From Salvia splendens (Eukaryota > Streptophyta > Magnoliopsida > Lamiales > Lamiaceae), in NCBI RefSeq assembly GCF_004379255.2, contig NC_056038.1, positions 8,842,729 through 8,906,728 on the forward strand: a DNA stretch of 64,000 bases. The letters are read 5' to 3'. A program made the translations under genes and the position numbers. The notes under the pieces were generated by a model. That model saw only the letters and a program-made list of their open reading frames with translations. It was not told where the DNA came from and ran no database searches. This document shows, piece after piece, positions 24,501 through 36,024 of the stretch. Positions within the stretch are counted from its first letter, which is position 1, and every line of letters starts with the position of its first letter.

Positions 24501-26690
24501 GCTATACTTGAATGCATGCATCTCCATCAAACATGATAGCAATACATGTCCTAGCTGAAACCCATATGATAGGATGGAGGTTTAGTTGGTCTCACTGGCA
24601 TTTTTTATTTTTCCTGAAAATTTTTCTACCAGTGGAATATAAGTTATCATGGTGTATTCAAATAAATGGTTAACATGCATTCTCCATTACATTTTGCAGG
24701 ATGGACATCCACCACTTGGTTGGCATGACACTGCAGCTTACCTTGTTTTACCTGTTCTTCTTGTTGTGTCACAGTATGTCTCCATGGAAATAATGAAGCC
24801 TCCACAAGTATGTTTCCACGTAGTTCTCTCTCTCTCCTATACCTGAATCATTTCTCTTGCGACATTGCACTGATACCTTAATCCTCTTCTGGTAGACAGA
24901 TGATCCAAATCAAAAGAACACGCTTCTTGTATTAAAGTTTTTGCCCCTCATGATTGGCTACTTTTCATTGTCAGTTCCATCTGGCTTGTCAATATACTGG
25001 TAATTTTCATTATCTTATAGTTATATTTCATGTGCATACTAAGATCTATCCTTAACTTATAAGCATCCGAGGGAATAAAAAGTTAACACATCCACAGAAT
25101 TCTATCAATTTTGTATGCTTGATAAATTGTAGAATGAGTGACGAAATTGGCAATACACAATACTTTAGGTTACCATAAAGTATTCTGTAATATTTATCAG
25201 CAATACTTTTGGTTCGTCAAAAACTGCTGACGAAACTGCAGTTGTGGTTTTATCAGACAGCCATAAACCTTAGTAATTCATATGAATACTGCTTGAATGG
25301 CATTTTATGTGACATTCTATGTTACTGTTAAACTTAAAGCTAACCACTTAAGATGCTTTATCATTTAGGTTCACGAATAATGTGCTTAGCACAGCACAGC
25401 AAGTTTGGCTACGGAAATTGGGAGGTGCAAAGCCTGTTGTTGCTGAAAATGCCAGTGGGATAATCAGTGCAGGACGTGCAAAACGGTCAGGTGCTCAGCC
25501 AGAACGAACGGGCGAAAGGTGGGTTTGTGATTCAATTATTTTTATTGCTATCCTTTTCAATGCCCTTCAGACCATAACTAGAATTATTCCTGAAACAGAT
25601 TTAAGCAGCTTAAAGAGGAAGAGAAGAAACAAAAACCTAGTGCTCTGCCCGCAGATACTGTCCAGGCTTCAGACCCAGCTGATTCTGAGTCTGAAGATGA
25701 CTCAAACAATGATACTGAACCAAAGGTACATTTTAGCTCATTATTCACATGAGATAAACTGCCAAGGCCCTTCTTGGTATGATGGAATGGAATGTGATAC
25801 CTACTTCCATTCTATTCATTTTTAATACAATGGAATGAAGGAGGGAACGGAATGAAAATGCAAAGGAACTGCAAAAAAATTGTCATTTCATTCGTATCTT
25901 CATTCCATTCCATCACCTTAAGAAGGGCCTAAATTTCTTTTGAGTTGTCTTGTAGTGTCAAAATGTGTTCCATAACTTTACTTTTCACTTGGAAAGGAAA
26001 TCTGTGCTCTGCTTTTATGTTACCCAAACAACTAAAAGTTGCTCTGGAGGGGGATTTATCCTAACACTCTTTGTTCCCCCTTCTAGCATCTTTTTGGTCA
26101 GAGAGTGTTAGTTCTTCGATTTTCATCATCATTCCATGCTTGCCAGTTTCAGTAGTTAGGGATGACTTTCTTGAATATGCACCTGATATATTCCGTGTCT
26201 AATATAGTAATTTTTTATTTGAAGAGAATGATAAAGAACTTTTTTTAAAAATGCACCACGCGTGTGATAATAACTTCATAGTTCTTGTTTGGAATGTCCA
26301 TCAATAACTTTCCATTTCTTAATGTAGATATTCACTTCAAATTATCATTTTTACACATTGAAGTAAAACCTTTAGTTTTCAAACATCACTCTTTCAGCCC
26401 AAGTTGTATACATTTATATTTCCTTGTAATAGGAAAAATGTGTTTATATTTTAGCAAAGCTATTAGGTTTTACAGTAGGGGTTAATATATACCATTAGAG
26501 ATAACATCATGTTATGACTTATCCATCTATCCATGCTATCTTTTGTAAGATGAATTAAGTTAAGAGTACCTCTTGGTTTCTATATCAGGATAAGGAAGTT
26601 CTTGAAGAGGCATATACATCTAGTAATGCAAAAACAGTTCCTTCAGGGCCTAAGAGAAGTAAGCGATCAAAACGGAAGCGCGCGGTATGA
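21596..26690 (+). CDS. ALB3: ALBINO3-like thylakoid membrane insertase (Oxa1/YidC/Alb3 family)
   Basis: Chloroplast thylakoid insertase that integrates light-harvesting and photosystem proteins, working with cpSRP43/54. Predicted length is 439 residues from 11 exons: 21596-21898, 22987-23097, 23325-23399, 23534-23594, 24178-24251, 24344-24448, 24700-24807, 24896-24999, 25369-25518, 25599-25725 and 26589-26690. The N-terminus looks like a transit peptide (Ser/Arg-rich). The 60KD_IMP core starts at ILKDGLSTVHVPYAYGFAII, followed by FVKIATLPLTKQQVESTLAM, GVNPLAGCFPTLATIPVWIG, WLFPFVDG, YLVLPVLLVVSQYVS and PLMIGYFSLSVPSGLSIYWF. The stromal C-tail is acidic and then ends in a basic SKRSKRKR motif, like the cpSRP43-binding motifs of ALB3. 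Intron 3 uses a GC donor (CAG|GCAAGC at 23400); the others are GT-AG. The last exon could be extended by a later splice, so the C-terminal end is the least certain part. Confidence 0.93.
25765..25930. mobile_element. Small MITE inside ALB3 intron 10
   Basis: A 166-bp segment with inverted ends AGGCCCTTCTTGGTATGATGG and a right end reading CCATCACCTTAAGAAGGGCCT. The inner part repeats ATTCCATT-type motifs in both orientations. No clear target duplication is seen. It lies fully in the intron between exons 10 and 11 and does not touch splice sites. Confidence 0.65.
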
Positions 26691-28478
26691 CTCCTAGAAA
26701 TTTTGTAGTTACAATGAACGTTGTATATTTGTTGAAATATCAAATTAATATATAGTGGCCATTTTCTTTCCTGCAAATAGTTTAAGGTTCATGATATAAT
26801 CAACATCAGATTTTGTTAGGTTGAGATTGGTTATACCTTGCAATTTGAACTGGTCATTCAGCCTGTCAAGTGTAGAAGTGTAAATCAGAAGTTGGGGGTT
26901 ACAGAATCATGAATAGTATTTCATTTCCTTATCTGACTAGAAGAGAACCGTGACATTGTTTTTCCTAGGAAGATTACACTTCTGACAATCTGGCCTAAGA
27001 TACTGTAGCGATTAGATTTTTACAACTTCTCTGACGCAAGATCATAATGTTAAGAGCCAGAGTTCTACAGTGTTATCCTTCGTCCCCTCTCAGGCACCGC
27101 TGGGATTTTTTGCTTGCTATTCTTATTCTTTAAACGCATATAAGCTTATAGAATAATCTTAAATGTTCTATAAGGTGATGGGAATTATAGGATTATTTTG
27201 GAGCTTAATAAAAAATAGATTCTGCAACTAAACTTTGTGGAATTTGAATATAACTAGAACGACGAAACTTATGAATACGATAATTTTTGGTAACTTAACA
27301 TAATATGATTAAGACTATATATTGCGTACCACATTTCCAATAAACCTTTTGATATTCTGTTTTATTTTGGAAGTTATAAGGTTCCCTGTATATCGGCACT
27401 ACTTATAAGCTCTCAGCATCCTATAAAGTAAAATACAGTAAACCTCAGGAACTCTTGAATCTTACAAGATTTCTGGAATTTATAAAGTGATACTGATGTG
27501 GTGTTGTTTTAAAATTGAAACGAGGGTTAACGTACAAAGTCTAAGGGGTTTATTTTTATAATCTATCTAAAAAATAAATCGCAAGTGGGTTATTCCATAT
27601 TTTGGGGGGTGGGGGGTATTTTTGATTTTGAATCCAACATTTGAACATCTTGATAGCTTCTGAAGGAACACTCTACACTCGGAGAAACAACATTTTGGTT
27701 GTTGACAGATGCACCAGCTATGTCAAATGGAAAGTGACTATAGTACCTCTATTCTTCAAACCAACTACACAGAAAATTCGAAAACCAACCATGTAAATTT
27801 CTATGCAGTTCTATTAAATTAGACAAATATTAGTGGACTGAATCTCAGCTCAAGTTTTTGTAGTTAAACTTGAACTTGACTCGCCTCAGATTTTTATGTC
27901 CATGAGCTCATTTGTTAGTTGACTCATTTTCAAGCTCAATGAGCCTAGCTTCAATTTTTTAGCATAAAATTGAGTTTGAGCTTGATTGTTTCAAGTGTAA
28001 TCCACTTATCAGTGATACAAAGCTTGAAGCAACAAACAAGTTGAGCTTGAACAGGATCGTAAGTTGTAACGATAAACATATAAGCTCGCGTGCTTTTGAG
28101 CCAAAAACTGCAAGCCCTTCCTTGGTAACTCATTAAACTTTTGAGCTTGCTTCACGAGACTAACTATGTTAATCGATGAACTCCATTCTGAGAGTTCCTG
28201 CCTTGTTAGCAGCATTAATATCTTGGCAACTCTAGGTGATTGGTAAGACCAAATAATAAGTGTCCCACCAACTCTAGGTGATTGAGTGAAGTTTCTAATC
28301 ATAGCTATGATTGGCTTTATATAGTAGTTGGCCACAAACTGAAATAAGCTGAACTGAATCATCTGAGAACTTGAATCATATTACAAAGTACTATGATCAT
28401 AAGATCGAAAAAATTATTGGTAACCCCCCAATAGCTAAAAGGAAATACTTGGCCTACATACAAGAGTTGTGCATTTCT
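26691..28478. other. Spacer between ALB3 and the CLE gene, no gene seen
   Basis: About 1.8 kb. The open frames on the minus strand at 27951-28362 have no domain. A short duplication of CAACTCTAGGTGATTG occurs near 28228 and 28269. Otherwise it is unremarkable AT-rich sequence. Confidence 0.4.
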
Positions 28479-28900
28479 TCAGGCCTTTGATGGTGGGCGG
28501 TTATTTCCAACTGGGCTGGGTCCGGATGGTGTCTTTCGGACATATGCCTCCTTTCTGTTTGTCTGTTGACAGAAATGAGCATACTTTCATCGCTGTTAAC
28601 ATATCAAACAGGTATCGGAGTTGAGGAAAATGATTCTTCTAATGTGCTTACCTTGTCTTCCTGACTGTTACCCCCTGTGTCAAATGCAGCAGCTGCGATC
28701 TTGGAATTCCCTACAGCAGATATATGATAGGTAGTAGGTCTTGTTAGAACTGGAATCGCTGATTTGCGTTGGATGGTGTGAAATTCAAGCTTACCTTTTG
28801 TTGTTTCTTGAAATGTGGCGGAATTAGCATAGTGCTGTTGAAATGCAAGCAGTAGGATAGATAGAAGGAGAAAAGGAAATAAAGTGTGTAGTGTTTTCAT
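28479..28900 (-). CDS. CLE peptide hormone precursor, CLE46-like
   Basis: Small secreted signalling-peptide precursor, 110 residues, encoded by two exons on the minus strand: 28900-28652 and 28562-28479. The first exon opens with MKTLHTLFPFLLLSILLLAF, a classic signal peptide with likely cleavage near residue 26, followed by a variable propeptide. The second exon encodes a basic stretch and then the dodecapeptide RKTPSGPSPVGN (residues 92-103), followed by NRPPSKA to the stop. R-x-x-P-S-G-P-x-P-x-x-N is the CLE box bound by CLAVATA1-type receptor kinases. Gly-Asn at the end of the box and the trailing PPxK resemble CLE46 in particular. Read as an unspliced frame, the first exon misses the CLE box, because the frame stops inside the 89-bp intron. 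Donor AAG|GTAAGC and acceptor CAACAG are good. A TATA element lies at 28951-28960. An alternative view is a PIP-type SGPS peptide, but the 12-residue spacing favours CLE. Confidence 0.75.
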
Positions 28901-28950
28901 CTTAAGGTTGCAGTGCGGGAAATGAAGGAGGTGTAGAAACTATGAAGTGA

Positions 28951-28960
28951 GATATATAAG
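28951..28960 (-). promoter_or_regulatory. TATA box of the CLE-like gene
   Basis: On the minus strand this reads CTTATATATC, about 50 bp upstream of the ATG at 28900. The position fits a core promoter with a very short leader. Confidence 0.55.
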
Positions 28961-29456
28961 CAAAGCAGAGAGAATAATGAGAATTGTTGGTGGGAGAAAT
29001 CTGTGGTTTTTGTTTGTTCTCATTGTGAGTTGACTTCTTCACCCTCATCATAATCTTGAGTTGAAGTCAATCAAGGCCATCATTGAATCAAGTGGTTTTG
29101 CATGGAGTGGAGGTGGAGGATATGTTTATTTTCTAGACATCTATATGTAATGCTCAAATTTATAAAGGAAACAGGTTGGTTGGAGTTTGAATTTTCAGCA
29201 ACTTATATTTGTACTGGTCCGGGTACTGGTCTATGATTGTGATTGTGATTATGATTAAGGGACAGGCAATTCACCAGATGCCAATTTCTTTTTAACATAT
29301 TTGTGGAATCAACTAACTCTCTTTCTGGAATAAGAGAGTCTATCCCTATATTCCCTACTACCTCAGTTGTCGATGCCACTTTTGTAAATAATTCACGCCA
29401 TTTGTTGTTGGTATGCGCAGTAAAAAAAACAGTTAATTTCACTGACAAATTATGTA

Positions 29457-29679
29457 CTCTCTCCGTCCCATGGTAGTTCGGCCATTTCTTTTGGGCACGA
29501 GATTTAAGAAATTGATGCGTTGAAGGTTAAAGTAGAGAGGATAAAGCAAGAGAAAGAACAAAGTAAAAGAGATGAAGAAAGAGTAAAGTATGAGAAATGA
29601 TAAAATTTTTGCCAAAAAAAAAATTGACTCAATTATCTTGAGAGAACTCAAAAATGAATATGAGTCAATAATCTTGGAG
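29457..29679. mobile_element. Stowaway-type MITE, decayed right end
   Basis: The left end CTCTCTCCGTCCCATGGTAG follows TA (29455-29456). The right end CTTGGAG precedes TA (29680-29681). The inner TTAAGAAATTGATGCG and GTAAAGTATGAGAAATGA motifs are typical of this MITE family. The right terminus is degraded. Confidence 0.55.
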
Positions 29680-29785
29680 TAATTAGTAGCAGGCGTGCCG
29701 ACATTGAATTTATTCAAATGAACTTTACTTGCTAGACATAGTCATAGGTGTTTCAATTGTTAAGAGTGATCTAAAAAAAGAGTGA

Positions 29786-30160
29786 TGCTAAATGGTCATA
29801 TTATGACCGGCCATAAAGAGTTAATTTAGTCCATTTACATATATAAAAAAATTAGAATTACTTATATAACCTTATATGCGTGTAAATGAACTTGTGAGTT
29901 GGTACTTATCTTTGAATTTCATTATGTAAAACACATTAATATCACGAATTACTGTATACGTTGAGCAACAATCAAGAAATGACAGTAGTAATAAGTTGAG
30001 CAAAAATTACGAAAGAGCAGCAGTAACATGTTGAGCAACAAATAATGAAAAGGATGTAAAAGTAAAATCAAGTAGTATTAAACCAAAAATTTGAAAAAAA
30101 ATCAGTTTTTTTTGTTATTTAATTAATTTATGGCGGGCCATAATATGACAACCTAGCTTT
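29786..30160. mobile_element. MITE with about 30-bp inverted ends
   Basis: The left end reads GCTAAATGGTCATATTATG followed by ACCGGCCATAAA; the right end reads TTTATGGCGGGCCATAATATGACAACCTAGC, close to its reverse complement. The interior is AT-rich with repeated GTTGAGCAA motifs. I cannot fix a target duplication, so the superfamily is open. Confidence 0.6.
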
Positions 30161-30376
30161 ATTAAAAACAAAACCTTAACAAACACCAGACCGCTCAGAT
30201 ATGATTATAAAAATTTAGACTATTCGCCTAGTCTCAAATTAAAATGCGTTCAATTTTCGATACTGTGGAAACCAAAAAATTGTGTTAGAACTTATAAAGG
30301 GCAATTACTCCTATTAATTTGGACTATTTGCCTAGTCCCTAATTCAAATGTGTTCATAAAAGCCCTTCTAGTCTTA

Positions 30377-30673
30377 CTCCCTCCATCCACGAAAAATAGA
30401 GCACATTTGTCATTTTTGGTTGTCTACGAAAAATAGAGCACATTTAAATTAAAGTTTTCAACAACTTATCTCTTACCTTTTTTTCCTTCTCTCTTACTAA
30501 GAATATAAACCTCACGTTCCACTAACACTACTTTTCTCTTACTTTTTTCTTCCTCTTAGTACTACTAATATGAACTCCACATTCCACTAATACTACTTCT
30601 CTCTTACTTTACCAGTTAAACATTAAAGTCTGTGTCATTCACAATGTGTCCTATTTTTCGTGGACGGAGGGAG
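30377..30673. mobile_element. Stowaway-type MITE
   Basis: Termini CTCCCTCCATCCACGAAAAA and TTTTTCGTGGACGGAGGGAG are inverted. TA precedes the left end; the right flank reads TT, so one target base may have mutated. The AGAGCACATTT repeat occurs twice near the left end. Confidence 0.7.
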
Positions 30674-31135
30674 TTTAAGTTATTGGATTACAAACACATC
30701 CCATCCCATGTCGGCTCTGCAATCCAACAATATGGTCCTATCCTAATAAATCCAGTCCCCTGTTTGAAGCTATAGAAAATAATTAGCCCGTGATTATTAG
30801 TTCAAACTCGTATCGACCCAATATTTTAATGTTCAACAGGTTTATTCATCCCACCGTAAATAGTGGGATGTCGAAACGGGTATCCGCACCCAAAAACCGA
30901 GTATCAACACCATATTTAGGAGGAAAAATACATACGGTGATACCCAACGTGGGCACCTACACCTTACCTTTTTTTTAATTATCTCTTTTGCTTTAATAGA
31001 TTGATCCGATCACTCAAGAAATCGTCGAGATTCAACAAATTGAAGCAGGATTTGGACAACTTAATGACAAATTATACAAATTTTATTTTATTTTTTGATC
31101 TATTAAGCTCAAAACTAATTTAATCTAATTGATAT

Positions 31136-31346
31136 TCTCTCTATCCCACAAGAGTACATAGTTTTTTTTAATCTGTTCCACAAGAGTATGCACTTTCTAA
31201 CTCTGGAAACCCTTTTCTCTCTATCGAGATAATATTCATTCTCCACTAATAATACTTTAATGATCTTTTCTTTTTATCTCTCTTATTTTATTAATTGAGC
31301 ATTAAAATTCATAATCAACTTCTATACTCTCGTGGAAAAAAGAGAA
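31136..31346. mobile_element. Decayed MITE
   Basis: The left end TTCTCTCTATCCCACAAGAGTA and the right end TACTCTCGTGGAAAAAAGAGAA are imperfect inverted repeats. It is about 210 bp and non-coding. Confidence 0.5.
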
Positions 31347-32657
31347 TTTATATCCTCTGACAAGTTGACACCACTGAAAAGACAGTACCCACCGACTTGG
31401 TATCACAAATATCAAAAGTGGCTGTCTTTACAATAACTATTTCATCATATCATCCTATTTGTACTCGTTTCGTAGTTTCTTGTAATGTTTTTGCACAACT
31501 TTGTTTCTGTAAGTTGGAATTTCATCGACCAAAAATATTACAAAGGTCGTTTCTGTACATGGTCAACAACAGTTTAAAATTTCTGTTGATATTGTTAAAG
31601 TTTATGACAATTTAGGGTCTACACACAAAGTTTAAGATCAAATTTGATTCAAATTAATATACATTTAATTTCATTTTTAGCTCCTTTTGACTAATGTTGA
31701 TGCTTTCACTTATTAATTAGCTTGGTTGCTCCTGATGTAAAACCAATCATATATAAAAATAATGGATAATCTGTTTTCTTTTTCTCTATTGATTTTTTTT
31801 ATAATGACCCATCTAAATAATAATGAGATCATGAAGGCTGCTAATCTAAATCTTATTAATATAGAAGAGAATAAAGAATACATTTAGCCAGAAAAATATA
31901 GTAGGAGTAACAATTTTTCTTACAAGTTCAAAAAATAACACTAGTTCAGCCGTATTAAGTATTAATAACAGGTAAAAGTGTTTTAAATAACAAGGAACTC
32001 TAATGTACTCCACTTGATAAGCAAAGGATACAAGACCATCTTATATTAATACCACAGTCAATATCATCAATCATTTCCAAGTATAATGAACTTGAAAGCA
32101 CAAGATTCAAATTTCATACACAGCCTCAATAACGAATAAGGATTTATAAAAATAAGGTGAAATTTTATTATATACTATTATACATAAAATCCATACACAA
32201 AATATCGTATTTCAAATTTGAATTAGAATAGTTAAAATAAAATTTAAATTGAACTAGTCAAATAACATGAGTAGTTTAGGATACTGTATAAAAAATAATT
32301 ACAAAAGGATCCCAGAAGGTAAAATTGTTAAAACCATCCCAAATGACCATAAATACAAGAAAAACAAAGGAAAAAAGAAACCCAAAACGCATCGAAAACG
32401 AACCGGATTAGTGAGGTGGACTCACCCTATACGTGATCAGTTTTTCAGGATTCGTCGGGTGGCGTATCTGATACGCACTCCACGCGAATCACACCATGCG
32501 CGTATCCAATGCTGCAATATGGTATTTTTAAGAGAACCCCTACATTGTAGAGCTAAGTTGAAAAATCAATATAAATATGCATATTACTTCTTCCACTGCT
32601 TATTAAAACCTACTCAATCAGTATGCTAACGAGTTGGTGTCATCTACTAATATACCT
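31347..32657. other. Spacer downstream of the HSP20-like gene, no gene seen
   Basis: About 1.3 kb of AT-rich sequence. The frames at 31397-31615 and 32267-32629 lack any recognisable domain. The right end must contain the 3' UTR of the minus-strand gene ending at 32658. Confidence 0.4.
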
Positions 32658-34163
32658 TCAAGACAACACAAATTCATTAGGCGGGCGAAGGCAGACGAGA
32701 ACCTCATGTTCCTCTGGTCCCACGCGATGTTTAGGCACTTTGATCTCAAGAACTGTTCCACTATTGTCAAAGTACGCTTCAAGCTTAGCATCATCAGGGA
32801 TCCGTGTAGGCAGAGGGATCTCTCGTCTGAACTCTCCCGGTGGACAGTGCTCCGGGGCGGGGTCGGTGAGTTTGAATGTCCGGTCGTTCCTCTGGATGAA
32901 AGGCATACACGCTGTGCTGACTGACGAGATCTTCACCACACCGTGTGTGAGATTGTTCCACCAGTGCACTTTCACCCTTTCAGGATCAGTGAAAGGCAGA
33001 GTAACGAGAATCAGATATCCTTCCTCGTCCTCATAAATAGTCTTGGCTGCTGTAACAGGGCCATATACGTTTCTCACCACCCCGGTAAACTCATTCAACC
33101 ATGGAGGCTCCACGGGATGAAACTCTACATCTTGATGTCGATCCCCATTGAGATCATTAGGCAAGCAGCAGTCTTCATCATGCCCATTTGTGAAGATTTC
33201 TTTCCTTTTCTTGTTGCAAGAAGATGAGAGATCAATCCCGTTCCCATTTACATGGTTAGACGGCTGAGTTGATAAGTTCAAGCCCGACCCATTAAGCAGC
33301 TTCTTCGCAGGGTGTGATTGTGCAGTGTTCTTCAGTTGCGAAAACGGTCTTTCAAGCTCAAAATCCGTATTTGGAAGGGTCCTCCACGAACTAAACTCTT
33401 TTGCCTCAGGCGGGATGCAAAAGTTTAGATCTCTACCAGTTAGCTCCACCCACTTCTTCTGTTCCTCATCATCGAGGCCCATGAGATTGGGCGATGGAAC
33501 CAGCTCTATCCCGTGCAAACATTGGGGATTCGAGAGCCCCCTGTAGTGCTTCCGCTGCATTTTGTGAGACCGCACAAAACCCTTATCAGCACAAAATGGG
33601 AATGGGCACTGGCCCTGGCGCGAGTGGCCATTCATGTAGCTTCTTAACTGCATCTTACCTAGTGCATTTTCGGGCCTCTCCTTAAAAACCCACATATACA
33701 TATTCTCCATATCATGTTGCACCAGGAATACATCCAGTTCAAGATCAGATTTATCAAAACCAGAAACACCATTGTTGTCCCAAACCACATTGCACTTGGA
33801 CTTCTCTTTCAAAACAGGCTTGAAATAGAACCTAAAGAAGAACCAAGCACCCCACACACTATCCAATCTCTTGCCGGCACACTTTCTCCCAATCTTAGGC
33901 AAATCAATCAGCTTATCCGATTCATTAACTTGGTGTCCCAACCCCACCTCAAGCATATCAAATGTGTCATGGTTCCACGACTGAGGAGGAGGGCTTGGCT
34001 CCACAGACAATGGTAGATTAATATCCGGTGGCCCGGAAAGAATAACCTGCCTATTCATGTCGCGTTCCGACTCATCGTGACAGGTAGCTATTGAATCCAT
34101 AGACAAGAATGTTGAAGGGGGATAATTCTCAATGCTTAAGCTAGTCAAGAAATCTTCCCCCAT
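32658..34163 (-). CDS. HSP20-like (alpha-crystallin-fold) protein, long plant-specific form
   Basis: A single-exon frame of 501 residues. The C-terminal part (about residues 378-480) has an alpha-crystallin/HSP20-like fold: EGYLILVTLPFTDPERVKVH, then WNNLTHGVVKISS, the GEFRREIPLPTRIPDDAKLE strand block and GTVLEIKVPKH. In small heat-shock proteins this domain drives dimer formation and client binding. The first about 370 residues are plant-specific. They include a Trp/Phe-rich block (DSVWGAWFFFRFYFKPVL) and the Cys/His-containing GQCPFPFCADKGFVRSHKMQ, where C and H spacing hints at a metal site. They also include a Lys-rich, possibly nuclear-localising stretch (NKKRKEIF). It looks like the Arabidopsis HSP20-like chaperone superfamily proteins of about 500 residues; a chaperone activity is not shown. 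The ATG at 34163 starts MGEDFL. No short sHSP C-terminal IxI motif is seen. Confidence 0.82.
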   Translation of the reverse strand: MGEDFLTSLSIENYPPSTFLSMDSIATCHDESERDMNRQVILSGPPDINLPLSVEPSPPPQSWNHDTFDMLEVGLGHQVNESDKLIDLPKIGRKCAGKRLDSVWGAWFFFRFYFKPVLKEKSKCNVVWDNNGVSGFDKSDLELDVFLVQHDMENMYMWVFKERPENALGKMQLRSYMNGHSRQGQCPFPFCADKGFVRSHKMQRKHYRGLSNPQCLHGIELVPSPNLMGLDDEEQKKWVELTGRDLNFCIPPEAKEFSSWRTLPNTDFELERPFSQLKNTAQSHPAKKLLNGSGLNLSTQPSNHVNGNGIDLSSSCNKKRKEIFTNGHDEDCCLPNDLNGDRHQDVEFHPVEPPWLNEFTGVVRNVYGPVTAAKTIYEDEEGYLILVTLPFTDPERVKVHWWNNLTHGVVKISSVSTACMPFIQRNDRTFKLTDPAPEHCPPGEFRREIPLPTRIPDDAKLEAYFDNSGTVLEIKVPKHRVGPEEHEVLVCLRPPNEFVLS

Positions 34164-34949
34164 TTCCTACCCTTACCCTCCCTCCTACACTCAACAAATT
34201 AAGGTTTTATATCCAGACACTCAATAATTTCAATTTACACCCACCAAAATCAAGTCAAGAGGGTAAAGACCGCACCTTTATACAAAAGCTCCACTGTCAG
34301 GAAGCTCTATACAATCAATAAATCAAAAGCACAAAAAAACCGCACCTTTTTGGAGAAGTTCCACAGCAAGGAACCCCTACATAATCACCGTAACACTAAT
34401 TTTTACAAAGATCACATCAAATTCCAAAAAGGTACTGACGGATTTGATCAATTGGATCGAATCTGTGACTCCCAGATGAGCATAAAGAATAGGGCTAAAC
34501 ATACGGGGTAGGGAAAATGATGGGCTATCCGACAAGGGAAACGAATTCCAAGAGAAAAAAGGGCTAGAACATAAAAAAGCCAAAAATTACCTTCAGCTTG
34601 TAATTCCAAAGAAATAATTTTGAAGATCTGAGATTCTGAGTTCGACAATGTCCACCCAGAATTTAACGAACATTATCAGTAATCGAAAGCTCAATCAACT
34701 ACTCACACACTTTTTTTTAATCTCACCATATAAATCGAAGTACATAATCTTTAAATGGTCAATATTATTCTGATGTATTCCCTCGCGATCCCGTTATGAG
34801 ACAATTTTTAGCATTGAAAAAATCAGAAATAAATAGTAGGAGAGATAATGAAGTAAAAGAGAAATAGAGGGTGGCAAAAAAAAAAAGAGAAATAGAGGGT
34901 TGCTTTTTGCAATTTACATCATTTATAGTGGGATGACCTAAAAATAATA
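34164..34949. other. 5' flank of the HSP20-like gene
   Basis: Contains the leader and promoter of the minus-strand gene. Open frames on the minus strand at 34377-34648 are short and show no domain; they may sit in a leader intron. The stretch from about 34740 is transposon-like AT-rich sequence. Confidence 0.4.
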
Positions 34950-35407
34950 CTTCTTCCGTTCCTTGTTAATAGATGTACTCCCTCCGTCTCATGCTACTCG
35001 CACTTTTCATTTTAGGCCGTAAATTTGGGATTGATTTTTTTGTGTAATTAAAAAAGAATTTTAGGTGTAATGAGACATCACTTAATAAAAGAGCTCTTAA
35101 CTTAAACTAACATATTAATTAAATGCATTAATTCTAACTTAAATTATAAATAATGTAAGGACTTTGTGACGAGCCGAAAAGCAAACGTGCGAGTAGCACG
35201 TGACGGAGGGAGTATTTCTTTTTGGCACGATGTTTAAGAATAGTGTGTTAAATGGATGGTGAAAAAGTAAGAGAGAATAAAGTATGAGAGATGAAGAGAT
35301 AATAAAGTAAAAGGAGAATTACTTTTTTGTCAAAAATAGAAATGACTCAATTAACTTGGAACTTCCCGAAATAAAAAAATGACTCTATTAACATGGAACG
35401 GAGAGAG
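34950..35407. mobile_element. Outer Stowaway MITE split by a nested MITE
   Basis: The left end CTTCTTCCGTTCCTTGTTAATAG follows TA (34948-34949). The right end ...CTATTAACATGGAACGGAGAGAG precedes TA (35408-35409). The two halves (34950-34977 and 35213-35407) are separated by the complete MITE at 34978-35212. With that insert removed, the outer element is about 220 bp. Confidence 0.7.
34978..35212. mobile_element. Stowaway MITE nested inside another
   Basis: A 235-bp element with termini CTCCCTCCGTCTCATGCTAC and GTAGCACGTGACGGAGGGAG, flanked by TA (34976-34977 and 35213-35214). The subterminal ACTCGCAC and GTGCGAGT are inverted. It interrupts the element at 34950-35407 after about 28 bp. Confidence 0.85.
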
Positions 35408-35572
35408 TAGATCTCACTTATAAAGAGTAACTATTTTAAAAATAATTATATATTAAGATAGTGGTCTATTTATTAAACAAAATAAAGTATCTTGATTAAA
35501 TAAAGTATTTGAATGGTACTCATAACAATTGTTGAATAGTTACAAACAAACAACAGAATTAATAGTACGTAA

Positions 35573-35793
35573 TTCCTCCGTCCCTAGGTAGTAAATGCAT
35601 TTCTTTTCGACATGAGATTTAAGAAAAATATTTTTAAATGAGTTAAGTAAAATGAGAATAAAGTAGAAAGAAAAAAAAATAGAGAGAGTAAAGTAAGAGA
35701 GAGTAAAATAATTTTTACCAAAAAAAAATGACTCAGCTACAGTGGGACAACCCAAAAATGAATACGACTCGGCTACAGAGGGAGGGAGGGAAT
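35573..35793. mobile_element. Stowaway-type MITE
   Basis: The left end TTCCTCCGTCCCTAGGTAG and the right end CTACAGAGGGAGGGAGGGAA are inverted. The interior again has the TTAAGAAAAAT and GTAAAGTAAGAGAGAGTAAA motifs of this family. The exact end is blurred by a GGGA repeat. Confidence 0.6.
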
Positions 35794-36024
35794 ACTATTT
35801 ACCAATACACTCATGCATTTATCTAAAATAATATGTCTAAGGTTTAGAAATATACTTCAAAAGATGTAATTAATTGTATATTTTTACTGTGAATATTTGA
35901 GACGAGAGAAATTGGAGAAAGATGATAAACACAATAGTTTAGACTCTGAAATTACTTAAACTGTGACTTAAGGAGGTAATTAAATGGTTAAAATATATGA
36001 AAACAAACACTGCACCAAATTTGT

